The notes under the pieces: model-generated | Databases searched by the model: none | What the model was told of the DNA's origin: nothing | What the model saw: only the letters and a program-made list of their open reading frames with translations | Translations under genes and position numbers: made by a program | Assembly (NCBI RefSeq): GCF_029542625.1 | Contig: NZ_CP120733.1 | Span: 2,976,001 to 3,040,000, forward strand | Length of the DNA stretch: 64,000 bases | DNA from: Tepidibacter hydrothermalis | GTDB taxonomy: Bacteria; Bacillota; Clostridia; Peptostreptococcales; Peptostreptococcaceae | Direction: 5' to 3' | Part shown: positions 18,364-27,629 of the stretch, one piece after another | Numbering within the stretch: position 1 is the stretch's first letter | Layout of the letters: each line of letters starts with the position of its first letter

Positions 18364-18567
18364 ATTATTTCCTCCATTTTTTATATTTTCTAAAACTATC
18401 TCTTCAGATATATACAAAATTTCACAATATATCCTTGATTAAATTATAACATTAATTTCATATTTTAAAAACACATTTTTTAGTATAACTTAAATTATTT
18501 AATCATTTTTTCATTTTCAAGAAATAACACTTATTATTTTCATACTTTTTATCTGTAAATTGATAAA

Positions 18568-18602
18568 AAAAAACCGATAGTTAAAAAACTATCGGTTTTT
18601 GA
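18568..18602. terminator. Intrinsic terminator
   Basis: AAAACCGATAGTT/AACTATCGGTTTT stem with a short A loop, A-run and T-run on either side; ends the minus-strand gene at 18608. Confidence 0.85.
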
Positions 18603-18607
18603 TATAT

Positions 18608-19699
18608 CTATTTAGTTAAATTATTTTTTAAATTAACTAAGAAGTCTTGAACATTAGTAACTATAGTACTAACTTCTAGAGTTCCTCTATCTCTTAGCTT
18701 GTTAACTGCAAACTCAGAAACATCAACACTGTATATGTATACAGGTCTTACTTCTCCATTTACAACTGTATAAGATGGAGTCATATTACCAGTTGCTATT
18801 GAGTGAAGTTGAGTTGCAAGACATATAACAGTTGTAGCTTTTCTAGTATGCTTTCTCATTTCATTTTGAGCTTGATATACATCTCCGATAACTATAGGAA
18901 GAGGTCCATCATCTCTTATAGATCCTCCAAGTACTATAGGCACATCATTTTTAACGCAAGAATATATAAGTCCATTATCTATATTTTCTTCTTCTATTAG
19001 CTTTTCTATAGATCCAGCTCTTCTAGCTTTGTTTAATAAATCTAAGTGATTGTAGTGTCCATCCTTCATAGATTTTTGAGTATATATATCTTGTCCTAAA
19101 GCAGTTCCTATAGTAGCAGCCTCTAAATCATGTGTAGCTACTGCGTTTCCACCTAAGAATGCATGAGCATATCCATTTTCTATTAAAACTTGCATAGCTT
19201 CTCTTGAATCTTTATCAAATACAGCAGCAGGTCCTAATACCCAAACTATATATCCATTTTCTTTTTCATATCTTAAAGCATCATATAAATCATCATAATC
19301 TTTAGAATATGCAGTTTCTCTAGATCTTCCAGCTCTAAATGCAAAAGTCTCTTCTTCTTCTTCCTCATCAGAATTAAAACCTTCAGTATATACATAGATT
19401 CCTTCGCTAGCATCTTCAGTTCTTCCAACTATAACTTTATCTCCAACATGTAAGTTTCTAAACTCTTTTACCGCAACATCGTTGTCTTCAGTTACAGTCA
19501 TTACACAGTCCATTCTACTTTCTTTAGCTAAAACCCATTTCCCATCAACTCTTAAGTATTCAGGGTAGATTGTAGTTCCATGATAATTATCTGGTGCAAC
19601 ACCCTCTTTAACAACTTCTACAGTTGTAACATTTGGTGCATTCTTTAAAAACTCTTGTTCAAAATTTGGTTTTTTGTATTTAGGTAATTTAAAGCTCAT
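18608..19699 (-). CDS. Archaeal-type ornithine cyclodeaminase (LOR/SDH-domain, TIGR00300 family)
   Basis: 363 residues. N-terminal LOR/SDH conserved region (DCVMTVTEDNDVAVKEFRNL, VGDKVIVGRTE), then a Rossmann-like section with YIVWVLGPAAVFDKDSREAM, FLGGNAVATHDLEAATIGTA, VLGGSIRDDGPLPIVIGD and CLATQLHSIATGNMTPSY. This is the family of the Methanococcus ornithine cyclodeaminase and the C-terminal half of cyanobacterial ArgE/ArgZ. No arginine dihydrolase domain precedes it here. It would convert ornithine to proline with NAD recycling, feeding D-proline reductase in Stickland fermenters. An acidic stretch (DEEEEEE, ~115-121) is unusual. A short palindrome lies upstream at 19735-19751. Confidence 0.85.
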   Translation of the reverse strand: MSFKLPKYKKPNFEQEFLKNAPNVTTVEVVKEGVAPDNYHGTTIYPEYLRVDGKWVLAKESRMDCVMTVTEDNDVAVKEFRNLHVGDKVIVGRTEDASEGIYVYTEGFNSDEEEEEETFAFRAGRSRETAYSKDYDDLYDALRYEKENGYIVWVLGPAAVFDKDSREAMQVLIENGYAHAFLGGNAVATHDLEAATIGTALGQDIYTQKSMKDGHYNHLDLLNKARRAGSIEKLIEEENIDNGLIYSCVKNDVPIVLGGSIRDDGPLPIVIGDVYQAQNEMRKHTRKATTVICLATQLHSIATGNMTPSYTVVNGEVRPVYIYSVDVSEFAVNKLRDRGTLEVSTIVTNVQDFLVNLKNNLTK

Positions 19700-19734
19700 T
19701 TATAATACCTCCGTAAGATTGTTTTGTATTGTCT

Positions 19735-19751
19735 TAGATTTAATTAATCTA
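19735..19751. promoter_or_regulatory. Short palindrome upstream of the archaeal-type ornithine cyclodeaminase gene
   Basis: TAGATT/AATCTA arms around TAATT, about 36 bp ahead of the start codon. A candidate operator only; no regulator is assigned. Confidence 0.3.
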
Positions 19752-19913
19752 GTTTTCTAAAATTTTAACACTCTTTACATATTATATCAAAAAAATGCAT
19801 ATAAATACACAGAGTATAAGTTATTGAGAATCTTTTAAGTTTTTGTTATATTCTGATTTTATTCTCATTTTTATGACACTAAGCTTTATTTACCATTAAA
19901 TATCAACCAAAAT

Positions 19914-20972
19914 CTAAGAAACAGATAAAGAACGTACAACTTTTCTAGATATAAAATACCCCGCAGCACTTCCTATAATTAATAAACTACCTGTTATAAT
20001 TTTGTAATTTTGGCCATCAAACGAAGAACTAACTATCGTTGCAACAAAAAGGCCAAAACATATACTAAATCCCCATTTAAATACAGGTTCTAAAGAAGAA
20101 AACATAATTAAGTTACCACTATTTTCAAGCTTATTAATTTTATAAATATATATAGCTAAATTGTAAAACAATACAATAAGTATTATTAATACTACTATTT
20201 TTGTAAAATAATTTTGATATTCATAAAAATAATTATTATATAAATCCGATTCATTACCAGAAGGTATATATGTACAACTTACTGTATTTATAAAATATGG
20301 AGTAAACTCTACTAGCTTTGTTCCAATCGAATCAGCCCAATATGAATATATAAAATTAACCCTTAAAATTTGTCTAATCATTTCCAAAAGTCCAGTTGGG
20401 AAAAACATAACTATACTTCCAACTATACTAGCTGCAACATTTTGACCCATAAGAGTTTGGGTAAACAATATCATAGTGAATATACTTATATAAGTCAATA
20501 TATTTATAAGTGCCCACTGAAATATAATATAACTGGAGTCTTCTATAGCTATATTTTTATATTTAGTGTGAAAAATTATGCTTATTAATATAGCATTTAT
20601 AAAAAAAGAAATAAAAATGCTACAACTTCCAACAAACCACTTAGTTTTTATTATATCCTTTCTTTTAAAAGGCATTGATGCTATAAAAGAATAAGTTTCA
20701 GTCTGTCTTTCACTTTTAAATAAAATAGTAGCCAATAGAATAACAGCTAATAGCATTATAACTTGATCTCCATTAGTACTAAAAAATGATATGTTGAATA
20801 AATGCGGCTTCAATTGAGGAGTTCTTACATGCTCTAATATTTTCAACCTCCTTTCATAGTTCATTAAATACATAGTCTTGTATGTAAATATAGAAATTAC
20901 CATAATTAAAGTAATCCATTTTGCACTTTTAACTTCCTTGTATAATAAAGCTTTATTAAATACATTTTTCAT
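19914..20972 (-). CDS. ABC transporter permease
   Basis: 352 residues with about six membrane helices (for example at ~17-34, 73-90, 108-130, 150-172, 180-200, 265-283 and two near the C-terminus). EVKSAKWITLIM near the start and FIASMPFKRKDIIKTKWFVG after helix 2 are typical of ABC-2-type permeases encoded beside YtrA-type GntR regulators. The gene overlaps the ATPase gene by 17 bp. The substrate is unknown; relatives act in cell-wall antibiotic responses or lantibiotic defence. Confidence 0.88.
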   Translation of the reverse strand: MKNVFNKALLYKEVKSAKWITLIMVISIFTYKTMYLMNYERRLKILEHVRTPQLKPHLFNISFFSTNGDQVIMLLAVILLATILFKSERQTETYSFIASMPFKRKDIIKTKWFVGSCSIFISFFINAILISIIFHTKYKNIAIEDSSYIIFQWALINILTYISIFTMILFTQTLMGQNVAASIVGSIVMFFPTGLLEMIRQILRVNFIYSYWADSIGTKLVEFTPYFINTVSCTYIPSGNESDLYNNYFYEYQNYFTKIVVLIILIVLFYNLAIYIYKINKLENSGNLIMFSSLEPVFKWGFSICFGLFVATIVSSSFDGQNYKIITGSLLIIGSAAGYFISRKVVRSLSVS

Positions 20973-21849
20973 TTTCTAACTCCTCCTCTACAGAGTATAT
21001 AAATATATCTTCTAAACTCAAATTTATTTCTTCTATAAATTTAGCACCTTTATCTTTAAGTCTTAGTTGTAATTCTTCTGAGTAGTCTTTTACTATTATG
21101 TAAGTTATTCTACCTATAGATTCCACGCATAATACCTCATCCCACGTTTTAATTTCATCTTGAGCTTTTTCTTCAAATAATACTTGTAATTTTTTTATAC
21201 TGTCTTTCATATTTTCAATAGAGTTTACATACTTTATTTCACCATTTTCGATTATTGCTATGTTGTCACATATTCTCTCAATTTCTTCTAGATGATGCGA
21301 TGATATAAATACAGTAGTCCCATTATCAGCAACCTCATCTATTAATATTTTTATAACCTTCTTTTTAACTACAGCATCAAGTCCAGAGGTTGGCTCATCT
21401 AATATCAAAACTTCAGGATTAATACTAAAATTTAGCATAAGTGATAGTTGCATCTTCATCCCTTTAGATAAATCCTTAATTTTCTTTTCTTTAGATATTT
21501 TAAATATATCATTTAGTCTTTCAAATCTTTCAACGGAAAACTTATCATAGGCTCTTTTGTAAAACTCGATTATCTCTTCTATCTTAAAATAAGTAAAATA
21601 ATTATTTTGATCTGCAACATATCCTATCTTTTGTTTTATTTTATTATTCTCAAAAACCTCTTCATCATCTATTTTCACACTTCCTACATCTACTTTGTAA
21701 ATCCCTGTTAAGCACTTAATCAATGTAGTTTTTCCAGCTCCATTTTCACCTATCAATCCAAATATACTACCTTTTTCAATGTTTAATTCAATATCTTTAA
21801 GTACCATTTTATTTCCTATTTTTTTTGTTATATTTTGAATTTGTATCAT
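20956..21849 (-). CDS. ABC transporter ATP-binding protein
   Basis: 297 residues. Walker A GENGAGKTT, Q loop YVADQNN, signature LSKGMKMQL (a divergent LSGGQ), Walker B VLILDEPTSGLD, and the H-loop in SSHH. The C-terminal ~80 residues form the extension typical of YhcH/YtrB-like ATPases. It pairs with the permease at 19914-20972. RBS AAGGGG is 7 nt before the ATG, and the gene follows the GntR regulator by 4 bp. Confidence 0.95.
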   Translation of the reverse strand: MIQIQNITKKIGNKMVLKDIELNIEKGSIFGLIGENGAGKTTLIKCLTGIYKVDVGSVKIDDEEVFENNKIKQKIGYVADQNNYFTYFKIEEIIEFYKRAYDKFSVERFERLNDIFKISKEKKIKDLSKGMKMQLSLMLNFSINPEVLILDEPTSGLDAVVKKKVIKILIDEVADNGTTVFISSHHLEEIERICDNIAIIENGEIKYVNSIENMKDSIKKLQVLFEEKAQDEIKTWDEVLCVESIGRITYIIVKDYSEELQLRLKDKGAKFIEEINLSLEDIFIYSVEEELENEKCI

Positions 21850-21853
21850 ATGA

Positions 21854-22234
21854 TCACCCCTTATCTATTTCCAAATAAACTTCTTTTATAATTTCTATAA
21901 GTTCAGATTCGCCTATCCCCATATGGTGCATATCTATTATGATATTTTTTATCTGTCCTTTAATCTTCTTCATCTTTTGATAATCTACATCAGGCTCATA
22001 ATCATCAGCAACATAGGTTCCTCTTCCCTTTATACTAACTATAAACCCCTGCCTTTCGAGTTCCTTATAAGCACGAGATACAGTATTTGGATTTGCTGTA
22101 ATCATAGAAGCTAGCTCTCTTACAGATGGTATTTTATCATTCGGTCTTAATATTTTTTTCATTATATTTTCCTTGATTCCATCAATTATTTGCTCATATA
22201 TAGGTTTACTACTTCTACTGTTTATATTAATCAA
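21854..22234 (-). CDS. GntR-family (YtrA subfamily) regulator
   Basis: 126 residues. A winged helix at ~10-75 (SKPIYEQIIDGIKENI, KIPSVRELASMITANPNT, RAYKELERQGFI, GRGTYV) with only a short C-terminal helical tail, which defines the YtrA subfamily. The start is a TTG preceded by AGGTGG at a tight 4 nt; no ATG is in frame upstream. It is first in an operon with the ABC transporter. The perfect palindrome at 22266-22290 is almost certainly its operator, giving repression lifted by an inducer such as a cell-envelope-active compound. Confidence 0.92.
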   Translation of the reverse strand: MININSRSSKPIYEQIIDGIKENIMKKILRPNDKIPSVRELASMITANPNTVSRAYKELERQGFIVSIKGRGTYVADDYEPDVDYQKMKKIKGQIKNIIIDMHHMGIGESELIEIIKEVYLEIDKG

Positions 22235-22265
22235 TCTACCACCTACTTTCTCAAAGTCATTCCAG

Positions 22266-22290
22266 AGTGTATTAATTCAATTAATACACT
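22266..22290. promoter_or_regulatory. Operator palindrome of the GntR/ABC operon
   Basis: 25-bp perfect dyad, arms AGTGTATTAATT/AATTAATACACT around a single C, 32-56 bp ahead of the GntR start codon. YtrA-type regulators bind long palindromes of this kind in their own promoter. Confidence 0.7.
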
Positions 22291-22375
22291 TAGTACACAT
22301 GTATAATAACACACCCATCCAATATTTGTAAATATTATTTTGTAAAATCATTCCTTTTTATGCAAAAAATAAAAA

Positions 22376-22400
22376 TAGTGCGCAACTTAGTTGCGCACCA
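22376..22400 (-). terminator. Intrinsic terminator of the cis-prenyltransferase gene
   Basis: GTGCGCAACT/AGTTGCGCAC stem directly after the stop codon on the minus strand, followed by a T-rich stretch. Confidence 0.8.
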
Positions 22401-22404
22401 TATA

Positions 22405-23052
22405 TTAACCACCAAGAGTTACATCTTGAGTTTCATACCAATTCAATGCTTCATTTATATGTCCCGGTTTAAAATCAGGCCAATAATCATCAACAACATA
22501 AAAATCTGCATATATAGATTGAACTGGCAAGAATCCACTAAGTCTTCTTCTACCACCCCATCTTATTATAAGGTCTAGTCTAGATATATCTTTTGAATTT
22601 ATATTCTCTATTATTTTATTCCTACTAGTAGTAGTCTCATCAAATTTTAAATTTCCAAGATCCCAATTCCATCCATAGTTCACCAAGAAATTTACCTTCA
22701 TATCTGCTTTTCCAAAATCTTTTCTTGTAGTATATTCTTTTAATTCTTCTGGAAACATAGGTGATTTATGATTTCCTACAACCAATAAAGAAGCATCTTC
22801 ATTTTCAAGCATCTTTACAGCATCTACACAAGCTTTAGTGAATGCTTTAGTTTGAACAGATGGTCTTTTTGTATTATCCACTGTAAAACCATAATATGTT
22901 AGTTCTTTCACACCCATTTTTTTACAAGTTCTAAATAATTCAAGCCCAGGATTCAACCCTTCATCATATCCCATTTCCTTACTCATACCGTTATTTTGAG
23001 CCCATCTTCTATTACCATCAGGTATTACCCCTATATGTTTTGGAATTCTCAT
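22405..23052 (-). CDS. Short cis-prenyltransferase (undecaprenyl diphosphate synthase family)
   Basis: 215 residues. The catalytic motif IPKHIGVIPDGNRRWA includes the family's catalytic Asp; YYGFTVDNTKRP and LDLIIRWGGRRRLSGFLP match the substrate-binding and dimer regions. The enzyme condenses isopentenyl diphosphate units with Z geometry. It is about 30 residues shorter than typical UppS (~245-250), and the usual S-E-NW region reads differently (DNTKRPSVQ), so it may be a second paralogue making a different chain length while the housekeeping uppS is elsewhere. Single gene with its own terminator. RBS GGAGGGG is clear. Confidence 0.85.
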   Translation of the reverse strand: MRIPKHIGVIPDGNRRWAQNNGMSKEMGYDEGLNPGLELFRTCKKMGVKELTYYGFTVDNTKRPSVQTKAFTKACVDAVKMLENEDASLLVVGNHKSPMFPEELKEYTTRKDFGKADMKVNFLVNYGWNWDLGNLKFDETTTSRNKIIENINSKDISRLDLIIRWGGRRRLSGFLPVQSIYADFYVVDDYWPDFKPGHINEALNWYETQDVTLGG

Positions 23053-23146
23053 ATAACCCCTCCTTCAAGCTGTTTTTTTTATTATTTACCTTATATAGGA
23101 AATTTATACTTTCACTGTCACTTTTAAACTTTTTTGAATTATATTG

Positions 23147-23175
23147 TTGAACAATATTTATTAATGTGTTATTAT
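23147..23175 (+). promoter_or_regulatory. Promoter of the thiamine operon
   Basis: TTGAAC, 17-bp spacer, TATTAT; the TPP aptamer begins about 20 nt further on. Confidence 0.65.
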
Positions 23176-23196
23176 GAACCTAAATTAAATAGTTTT

Positions 23197-23290
23197 TGCT
23201 AGGGGTGCTGGTAGGCCAGCTGAGATTAAGACCCATAAGTCTTTGACCCTTAACCTGATCTGGATAATGCCAGCGTAGGGAAGTGTATGT
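23197..23290 (+). ncRNA. TPP riboswitch (THI element)
   Basis: The conserved cores are present in order: AGGGGTGCTGG, CTGAGAT, ACCCTTAACCTGATCTGG and TAATGCCAGCGTAGGGAA. It binds thiamine pyrophosphate. With a factor-independent terminator 30 nt downstream (23315-23356) and the thi genes after that, it switches transcription off when TPP is plentiful. Confidence 0.97.
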
Positions 23291-23314
23291 GTATATATTT
23301 TAATATGTAAATAT

Positions 23315-23356
23315 ATAGGTGCAAATCCTTTTTCTGGGATTTGCACCTTTTTTTAT
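23315..23356 (+). terminator. Riboswitch-controlled terminator
   Basis: AGGTGCAAATCC / GGATTTGCACCT stem, 8-nt loop, then seven T. It is placed between the TPP aptamer and thiS, the standard expression platform. Confidence 0.93.
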
Positions 23357-23376
23357 TGCCGAAAGGAGGCATAAAT

Positions 23377-23571
23377 ATGATTGTTAACGGAGATGAAATG
23401 TCTTTCAATAAAGATATGACAGTTAAGGACCTTATACTAAATCTTAATCTAAATACACAAACCATTGTAGTTGAAGTAAATTTAAATATAATCCCTAAAG
23501 ATCAATATGAGAGTACAAGTCTTCACGAAAACGATAAGGTTGAAATAATCAATTTTGTTGGAGGTGGTTAA
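23377..23571 (+). CDS. thiS: Sulfur carrier protein ThiS
   Basis: 64 residues, starting at the ATG after AAAGGAGG. Ubiquitin-like beta-grasp protein ending in VGGG, so the C-terminal Gly-Gly needed for adenylation by ThiF and thiocarboxylate formation is present. MIVNGDEMSF and TVKDLILNLNL are typical. It donates sulfur to the thiazole made by ThiG. First gene after the riboswitch; the thiF TTG start follows 2 bp after its stop. Confidence 0.96.
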   Translation: MIVNGDEMSFNKDMTVKDLILNLNLNTQTIVVEVNLNIIPKDQYESTSLHENDKVEIINFVGGG

Positions 23572-23573
23572 GA

Positions 23574-24380
23574 TTGAAAATATACGTAAATAAAAAAAAG
23601 CACGACATAAAATCAAATGCCACCGCTTATAACGTTAGAGATTCTATAAAAAAAGATGCTGATGTAATAATATTAAATGGATTTATTATAAATAAAGATA
23701 CAAAGCTTAATGAATCCGATGATATAACACTTATAAAAAAAGGTGAACAACCATCTAAAGAAGAATTAGAACATCTTTTGGTATCAAGGCATACTCCTAA
23801 CGTTCATGGAAAAATAAAAAAAGCCAAAGTAGCAATCGCAGGTCTTGGCGGTCTTGGGTCTAATATAGCTGTATCACTAGCTAGAATAGGTATTGGGAAA
23901 TTACTTTTATTTGATTTTGATGTAGTAGAACCTAGCAATCTAAATAGACAACAGTATTTTATAAAACATATTGGAATGAGAAAAACAGATGCTATTAAAG
24001 ATATCATCCATCAGTGCAATCCATTCGTAGATGTTTATACACAAAATATATTTATAGATAAAAACAATATAAAAGATACATTTAAAGATGTTGAAATTAT
24101 AGTAGAAGCATTCGATAATCCTAATTCAAAAGCAACTTTAGTAAACACTATTCTCTCTGAAATGCCAGAAAAGAAAATAGTCGCAGCTTCTGGATTAGCA
24201 GGATATTTTTCATCAAATTCAATAATCACTCAAAAAATAAAAGATAATTTATATATTGTTGGTGATAACAAATCAGAATCAAAGCCAGGATGCGGACTTA
24301 TGGCTCCAAGAGTTGGAATCGCTGCTAATCATCAAGCTAATATGGTTTTAAGGCTTATTCTAGATGAACAAGAAATTTAA
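23574..24380 (+). CDS. thiF: ThiF adenylyltransferase with an N-terminal ThiS-like domain
   Basis: 268 residues, TTG start after GGAGG inside the end of thiS. Residues ~1-62 resemble a second ThiS/MoaD beta-grasp domain ([34 protein letters not shown]) but do not end in Gly-Gly. Residues ~75-268 are the E1-like fold with [37 protein letters not shown] and the adenylation-site Asn/Arg/Gln. It activates the ThiS C-terminus with ATP. The short form lacks the canonical E1-type CxxC zinc pairs; only two Cys are present (in HQCNPF and PGCGLM). Confidence 0.92.
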   Translation: MKIYVNKKKHDIKSNATAYNVRDSIKKDADVIILNGFIINKDTKLNESDDITLIKKGEQPSKEELEHLLVSRHTPNVHGKIKKAKVAIAGLGGLGSNIAVSLARIGIGKLLLFDFDVVEPSNLNRQQYFIKHIGMRKTDAIKDIIHQCNPFVDVYTQNIFIDKNNIKDTFKDVEIIVEAFDNPNSKATLVNTILSEMPEKKIVAASGLAGYFSSNSIITQKIKDNLYIVGDNKSESKPGCGLMAPRVGIAANHQANMVLRLILDEQEI

Positions 24381-24390
24381 GGGGGTTATT

Positions 24391-25164
24391 ATGGATAAAT
24401 TAAAAATAGGTGGCACCAAGTTAGATAGCAGGTTGTTTATAGGAACAGGAAAATATTCTTCAAACGATATATTACCTAAAGTTATAGATTCTTCTAAATC
24501 TCAAGTTATAACAATGGCTTTAAGAAGAGTTAATCTAGATTCTCCAAAAGAGAATATATTAAATTACATAAATAAAAACTGTATTTTACTTCCTAATACT
24601 TCTGGTGCTAGAAATGCCGAAGAAGCAGTTAGAATAGCAAGACTTGCAAAAGCTGCAGGGTGTGGTAATTGGATAAAAATCGAAGCTATTTCTGATAATA
24701 AATATCTTCTTCCAGATAATTATGAAACTATTAAAGCTATAGATATATTAGCAAAAGAAGATTTTGTAGTTCTTCCTTATATGAATCCAGATTTAATGGA
24801 TGCCAAAAGAATGGTTGATGCTGGTGCTAGTGCTATAATGCCACTCGGCTCTCCTATAGGAACTAATAGAGGAATTCGAACTGAAGAGATGATACAAATT
24901 TTGATAGATGAAATCGATATACCTATTGTTGTTGATGCAGGTATTGGAAAACCTTCTCAAGCTGCACAAGCAATGGAGATGGGTGCAGATGCAGTTCTTG
25001 TAAATACAGCTATAGCATCATCAAGTGACCCTGTTATGATGGGCGATGCTTTTCGTAATGCTGTAATCGCTGGAAGAAAAGCATATCTTGCAAAACTAGG
25101 ATCAGTCAAAAAATTCGCTAGTGCCTCTTCTCCTCTTACAGGTTTTTTACAAGGAGATGAGTAG
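24391..25164 (+). CDS. thiG: Thiazole synthase ThiG
   Basis: 257 residues from the ATG after GGGGG; an earlier in-frame ATG lies inside thiF. TIM-barrel enzyme with [15 protein letters not shown], the Schiff-base lysine in [22 protein letters not shown] and the phosphate-binding [20 protein letters not shown]. It condenses deoxyxylulose 5-phosphate, dehydroglycine from ThiH and ThiS-thiocarboxylate into the thiazole. It sits 10 bp after thiF and 3 bp before thiH. Confidence 0.96.
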   Translation: MDKLKIGGTKLDSRLFIGTGKYSSNDILPKVIDSSKSQVITMALRRVNLDSPKENILNYINKNCILLPNTSGARNAEEAVRIARLAKAAGCGNWIKIEAISDNKYLLPDNYETIKAIDILAKEDFVVLPYMNPDLMDAKRMVDAGASAIMPLGSPIGTNRGIRTEEMIQILIDEIDIPIVVDAGIGKPSQAAQAMEMGADAVLVNTAIASSSDPVMMGDAFRNAVIAGRKAYLAKLGSVKKFASASSPLTGFLQGDE

Positions 25165-25167
25165 TCA

Positions 25168-26271
25168 ATGAGCTTTTATAATGAATACTTAAAATATAAA
25201 GATTTTGACTTTGATAGTTTTTTCAAGAATACAACCGATGAAGATATATTAAATACGATAAATAAAGACAAGTTGGATAAATTTGATTTTTTAAGACTGT
25301 TATCTCCTACTGCCGAAAAACACTTAGAACAAATGGCAGCTAAATCAAATAAATTATCACTACAACATTTCGGAAAATCTATAATTTTATATACACCAAT
25401 GTATTTAGCTAATCATTGCTCTAATAAATGCGCATACTGTAGCTTTAATGTTGAAAATGATATAGATAGAAAACAATTAACTCTTGAAGAAGTTGAAATT
25501 GAAGCTAAGAATATATCTAAGACTGGTCTTAAACATATATTAATTTTAACTGGAGAATCTAAATCCAAAACTCCTATTTCTTATATAAAAGACTGTGTTA
25601 AAGTACTTAAAAAATATTTTGATTCCATATGTATTGAAATTTATCCTCTTGAAGAAGATGAATATAAAGAACTAATATCTGCCGGTGTAGATTCTCTTAC
25701 TATATACCAAGAAGTATACAACGAAGATATTTATGACAAGGTTCATATCGCAGGCCCTAAGAAAAACTATAGATTCAGACTCGATGCTCCAGAGAGAGGA
25801 TGTAAATCTAAAATGAGGTCTATAGGTATAGGATGTTTACTCGGTCTTTACGATTTTAGAATCGAGGCTTTCATGACTGGTCTTCACGGATATTATCTTC
25901 AAAGTAAATATTTAGATGTATCAATTAGTTTTTCTCTTCCTAGAATAAGACCACATGTAGGAAGTTTTATGGATTTACATGATGTGAATGATAAAAATTT
26001 AGTTCAAATAATGTTAGCTCTTAAGTTATTCATGCCTTATGCTGGTATAAATATCTCAACTAGAGAAAGTGAAAGTTTTAGAGAAAATCTTATTCCTCTT
26101 GGAGTCACTAAATTGTCTGCAGGAGTTTGTACTGAGGTTGGAGGACATTCTCAGTCTAATAAAAGTTCTAGTCAATTTGAAATATCAGATACAAGAAGTG
26201 TTTCAGAGGTTGCAATATCACTCGAAAGAAAAGGTTATCAACCTATTTTTAAAGATTGGGTACATATATAA
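25168..26271 (+). CDS. thiH: 2-iminoacetate synthase ThiH (radical SAM)
   Basis: 367 residues. The radical SAM cluster motif CSNKCAYC has C84, C88 and C91. [28 protein letters not shown] and [13 protein letters not shown] follow in the usual order, and the C-terminal BATS-type domain ends at FKDWVHI. It cleaves tyrosine to dehydroglycine and p-cresol using S-adenosylmethionine, the anaerobic alternative to ThiO glycine oxidase, which fits an anaerobe. A sizeable p-cresol by-product is expected only from this step. Confidence 0.96.
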   Translation: MSFYNEYLKYKDFDFDSFFKNTTDEDILNTINKDKLDKFDFLRLLSPTAEKHLEQMAAKSNKLSLQHFGKSIILYTPMYLANHCSNKCAYCSFNVENDIDRKQLTLEEVEIEAKNISKTGLKHILILTGESKSKTPISYIKDCVKVLKKYFDSICIEIYPLEEDEYKELISAGVDSLTIYQEVYNEDIYDKVHIAGPKKNYRFRLDAPERGCKSKMRSIGIGCLLGLYDFRIEAFMTGLHGYYLQSKYLDVSISFSLPRIRPHVGSFMDLHDVNDKNLVQIMLALKLFMPYAGINISTRESESFRENLIPLGVTKLSAGVCTEVGGHSQSNKSSSQFEISDTRSVSEVAISLERKGYQPIFKDWVHI

Positions 26272-26291
26272 AATTATGGGAGGTTTTTAAT

Positions 26292-27629
26292 ATGAATTAT
26301 ACAACTCAAATGGATGCTGCAAAAAAAGGAATTATAACTAAGGAAATGCAAATAGTTTCTGAGAAAGAAAATATTGATGTAAATTTACTTAGAGATTTAG
26401 TAGCTAATGGTAAAGTTGCCATTCCAGCTAATAAAAACCACAAATCTTTAAGCGCTGAGGGTGTAGGCGAAGGTCTTAGAACTAAAATAAATGTAAATTT
26501 AGGAATATCAAAAGACTGTCCAAATATAGAACCCGAAATAGAGAAAGTAAAAAAAGCAATTGATCTTAAAGCTGAGGCTATAATGGATCTTAGTTCTTTT
26601 GGTAAAACAGAAGAATTCAGAAAAAAAGTTGTTGAAATATCACCAGCAATGATAGGAACTGTTCCAATGTATGATGCTGTTGGCTTTTATGATAGAGAGC
26701 TTCAAGATATAACAGCTCAAGAATTTTTAGATGTTGTTGAAAAACATGCAAAAGATGGTGTAGATTTTGTAACTATTCATGCTGGACTTACTAAAGTAAC
26801 TTGTGATACTTTCAAAAAAAATAAGCGTCTTACTAATATAGTTTCAAGAGGTGGATCTTTATTATTCGCATGGATGGAACTTAACAATAGAGAAAACCCA
26901 TTTTACGAGTACTTTGATAAGCTTTTAGATATTTGCGAAGAATATGATGTTACTTTGAGTCTTGGTGATGCTTGTCGTCCTGGTTCTATCAATGATTCTA
27001 CTGATGCATCTCAAATTGAAGAGCTTATTATTTTAGGAGAACTTACAAAAAGAGCATGGGAAAGAAATGTTCAAGTTATAATTGAGGGTCCTGGACATAT
27101 GCCTATCAATGATATAAAAGCTAATATGCTTCTTCAGAAAAAATTATGCCACGGTGCTCCTTTCTATGTTTTAGGTCCTATTGTAACTGATATAGCACCA
27201 GGATATGATCATATAACAAGTGCCATTGGAGGAGCTATAGCAGCAAGTTGTGGAGCTGACTTTTTATGTTATGTAACACCTGCAGAACATTTAAGACTAC
27301 CTACACTAGAGGATATGAAAGAAGGTATAATGGCAACAAGAATTGCAGCTCATTCAGCAGATATAGCAAAAGGTATTAAAGGCGCAAAAGATTGGGATTA
27401 TCAAATGAGTGAAGCTAGAAAAAACTTAGATTGGGAAAAGATGTTTGATCTTTGTATAGATGAAGAAAAAGCTAGAAAGTTTAGAAAAGAATCTATGCCT
27501 AAGCATGAAGATAGTTGCACAATGTGCGGAAAAATGTGCTCTATGAGAAATATGAACAAAATATTAGACGGTCAAGATATTAATATATTAAGGGATGATA
27601 ATGAAAATGTTACATCTTGTAACCAATAG
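26292..27629 (+). CDS. thiC: Phosphomethylpyrimidine synthase ThiC
   Basis: 445 residues from the ATG after GGGAGG. Radical SAM-type rearrangement of aminoimidazole ribotide to hydroxymethylpyrimidine phosphate. [56 protein letters not shown] and [10 protein letters not shown] are conserved ThiC blocks. The C-terminal cluster motif here reads CTMCGKMC (C-X2-C-X3-C), one residue shorter than the CxxCxxxxC I recall for E. coli ThiC. The 3' end overlaps thiE by 29 bp. Confidence 0.96.
   Translation: MNYTTQMDAAKKGIITKEMQIVSEKENIDVNLLRDLVANGKVAIPANKNHKSLSAEGVGEGLRTKINVNLGISKDCPNIEPEIEKVKKAIDLKAEAIMDLSSFGKTEEFRKKVVEISPAMIGTVPMYDAVGFYDRELQDITAQEFLDVVEKHAKDGVDFVTIHAGLTKVTCDTFKKNKRLTNIVSRGGSLLFAWMELNNRENPFYEYFDKLLDICEEYDVTLSLGDACRPGSINDSTDASQIEELIILGELTKRAWERNVQVIIEGPGHMPINDIKANMLLQKKLCHGAPFYVLGPIVTDIAPGYDHITSAIGGAIAASCGADFLCYVTPAEHLRLPTLEDMKEGIMATRIAAHSADIAKGIKGAKDWDYQMSEARKNLDWEKMFDLCIDEEKARKFRKESMPKHEDSCTMCGKMCSMRNMNKILDGQDINILRDDNENVTSCNQ

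Noticed and set aside
26069-26290. 73-codon frame inside thiH
   Set aside because: Alternate-frame shadow of thiH without its own ribosome-binding site.
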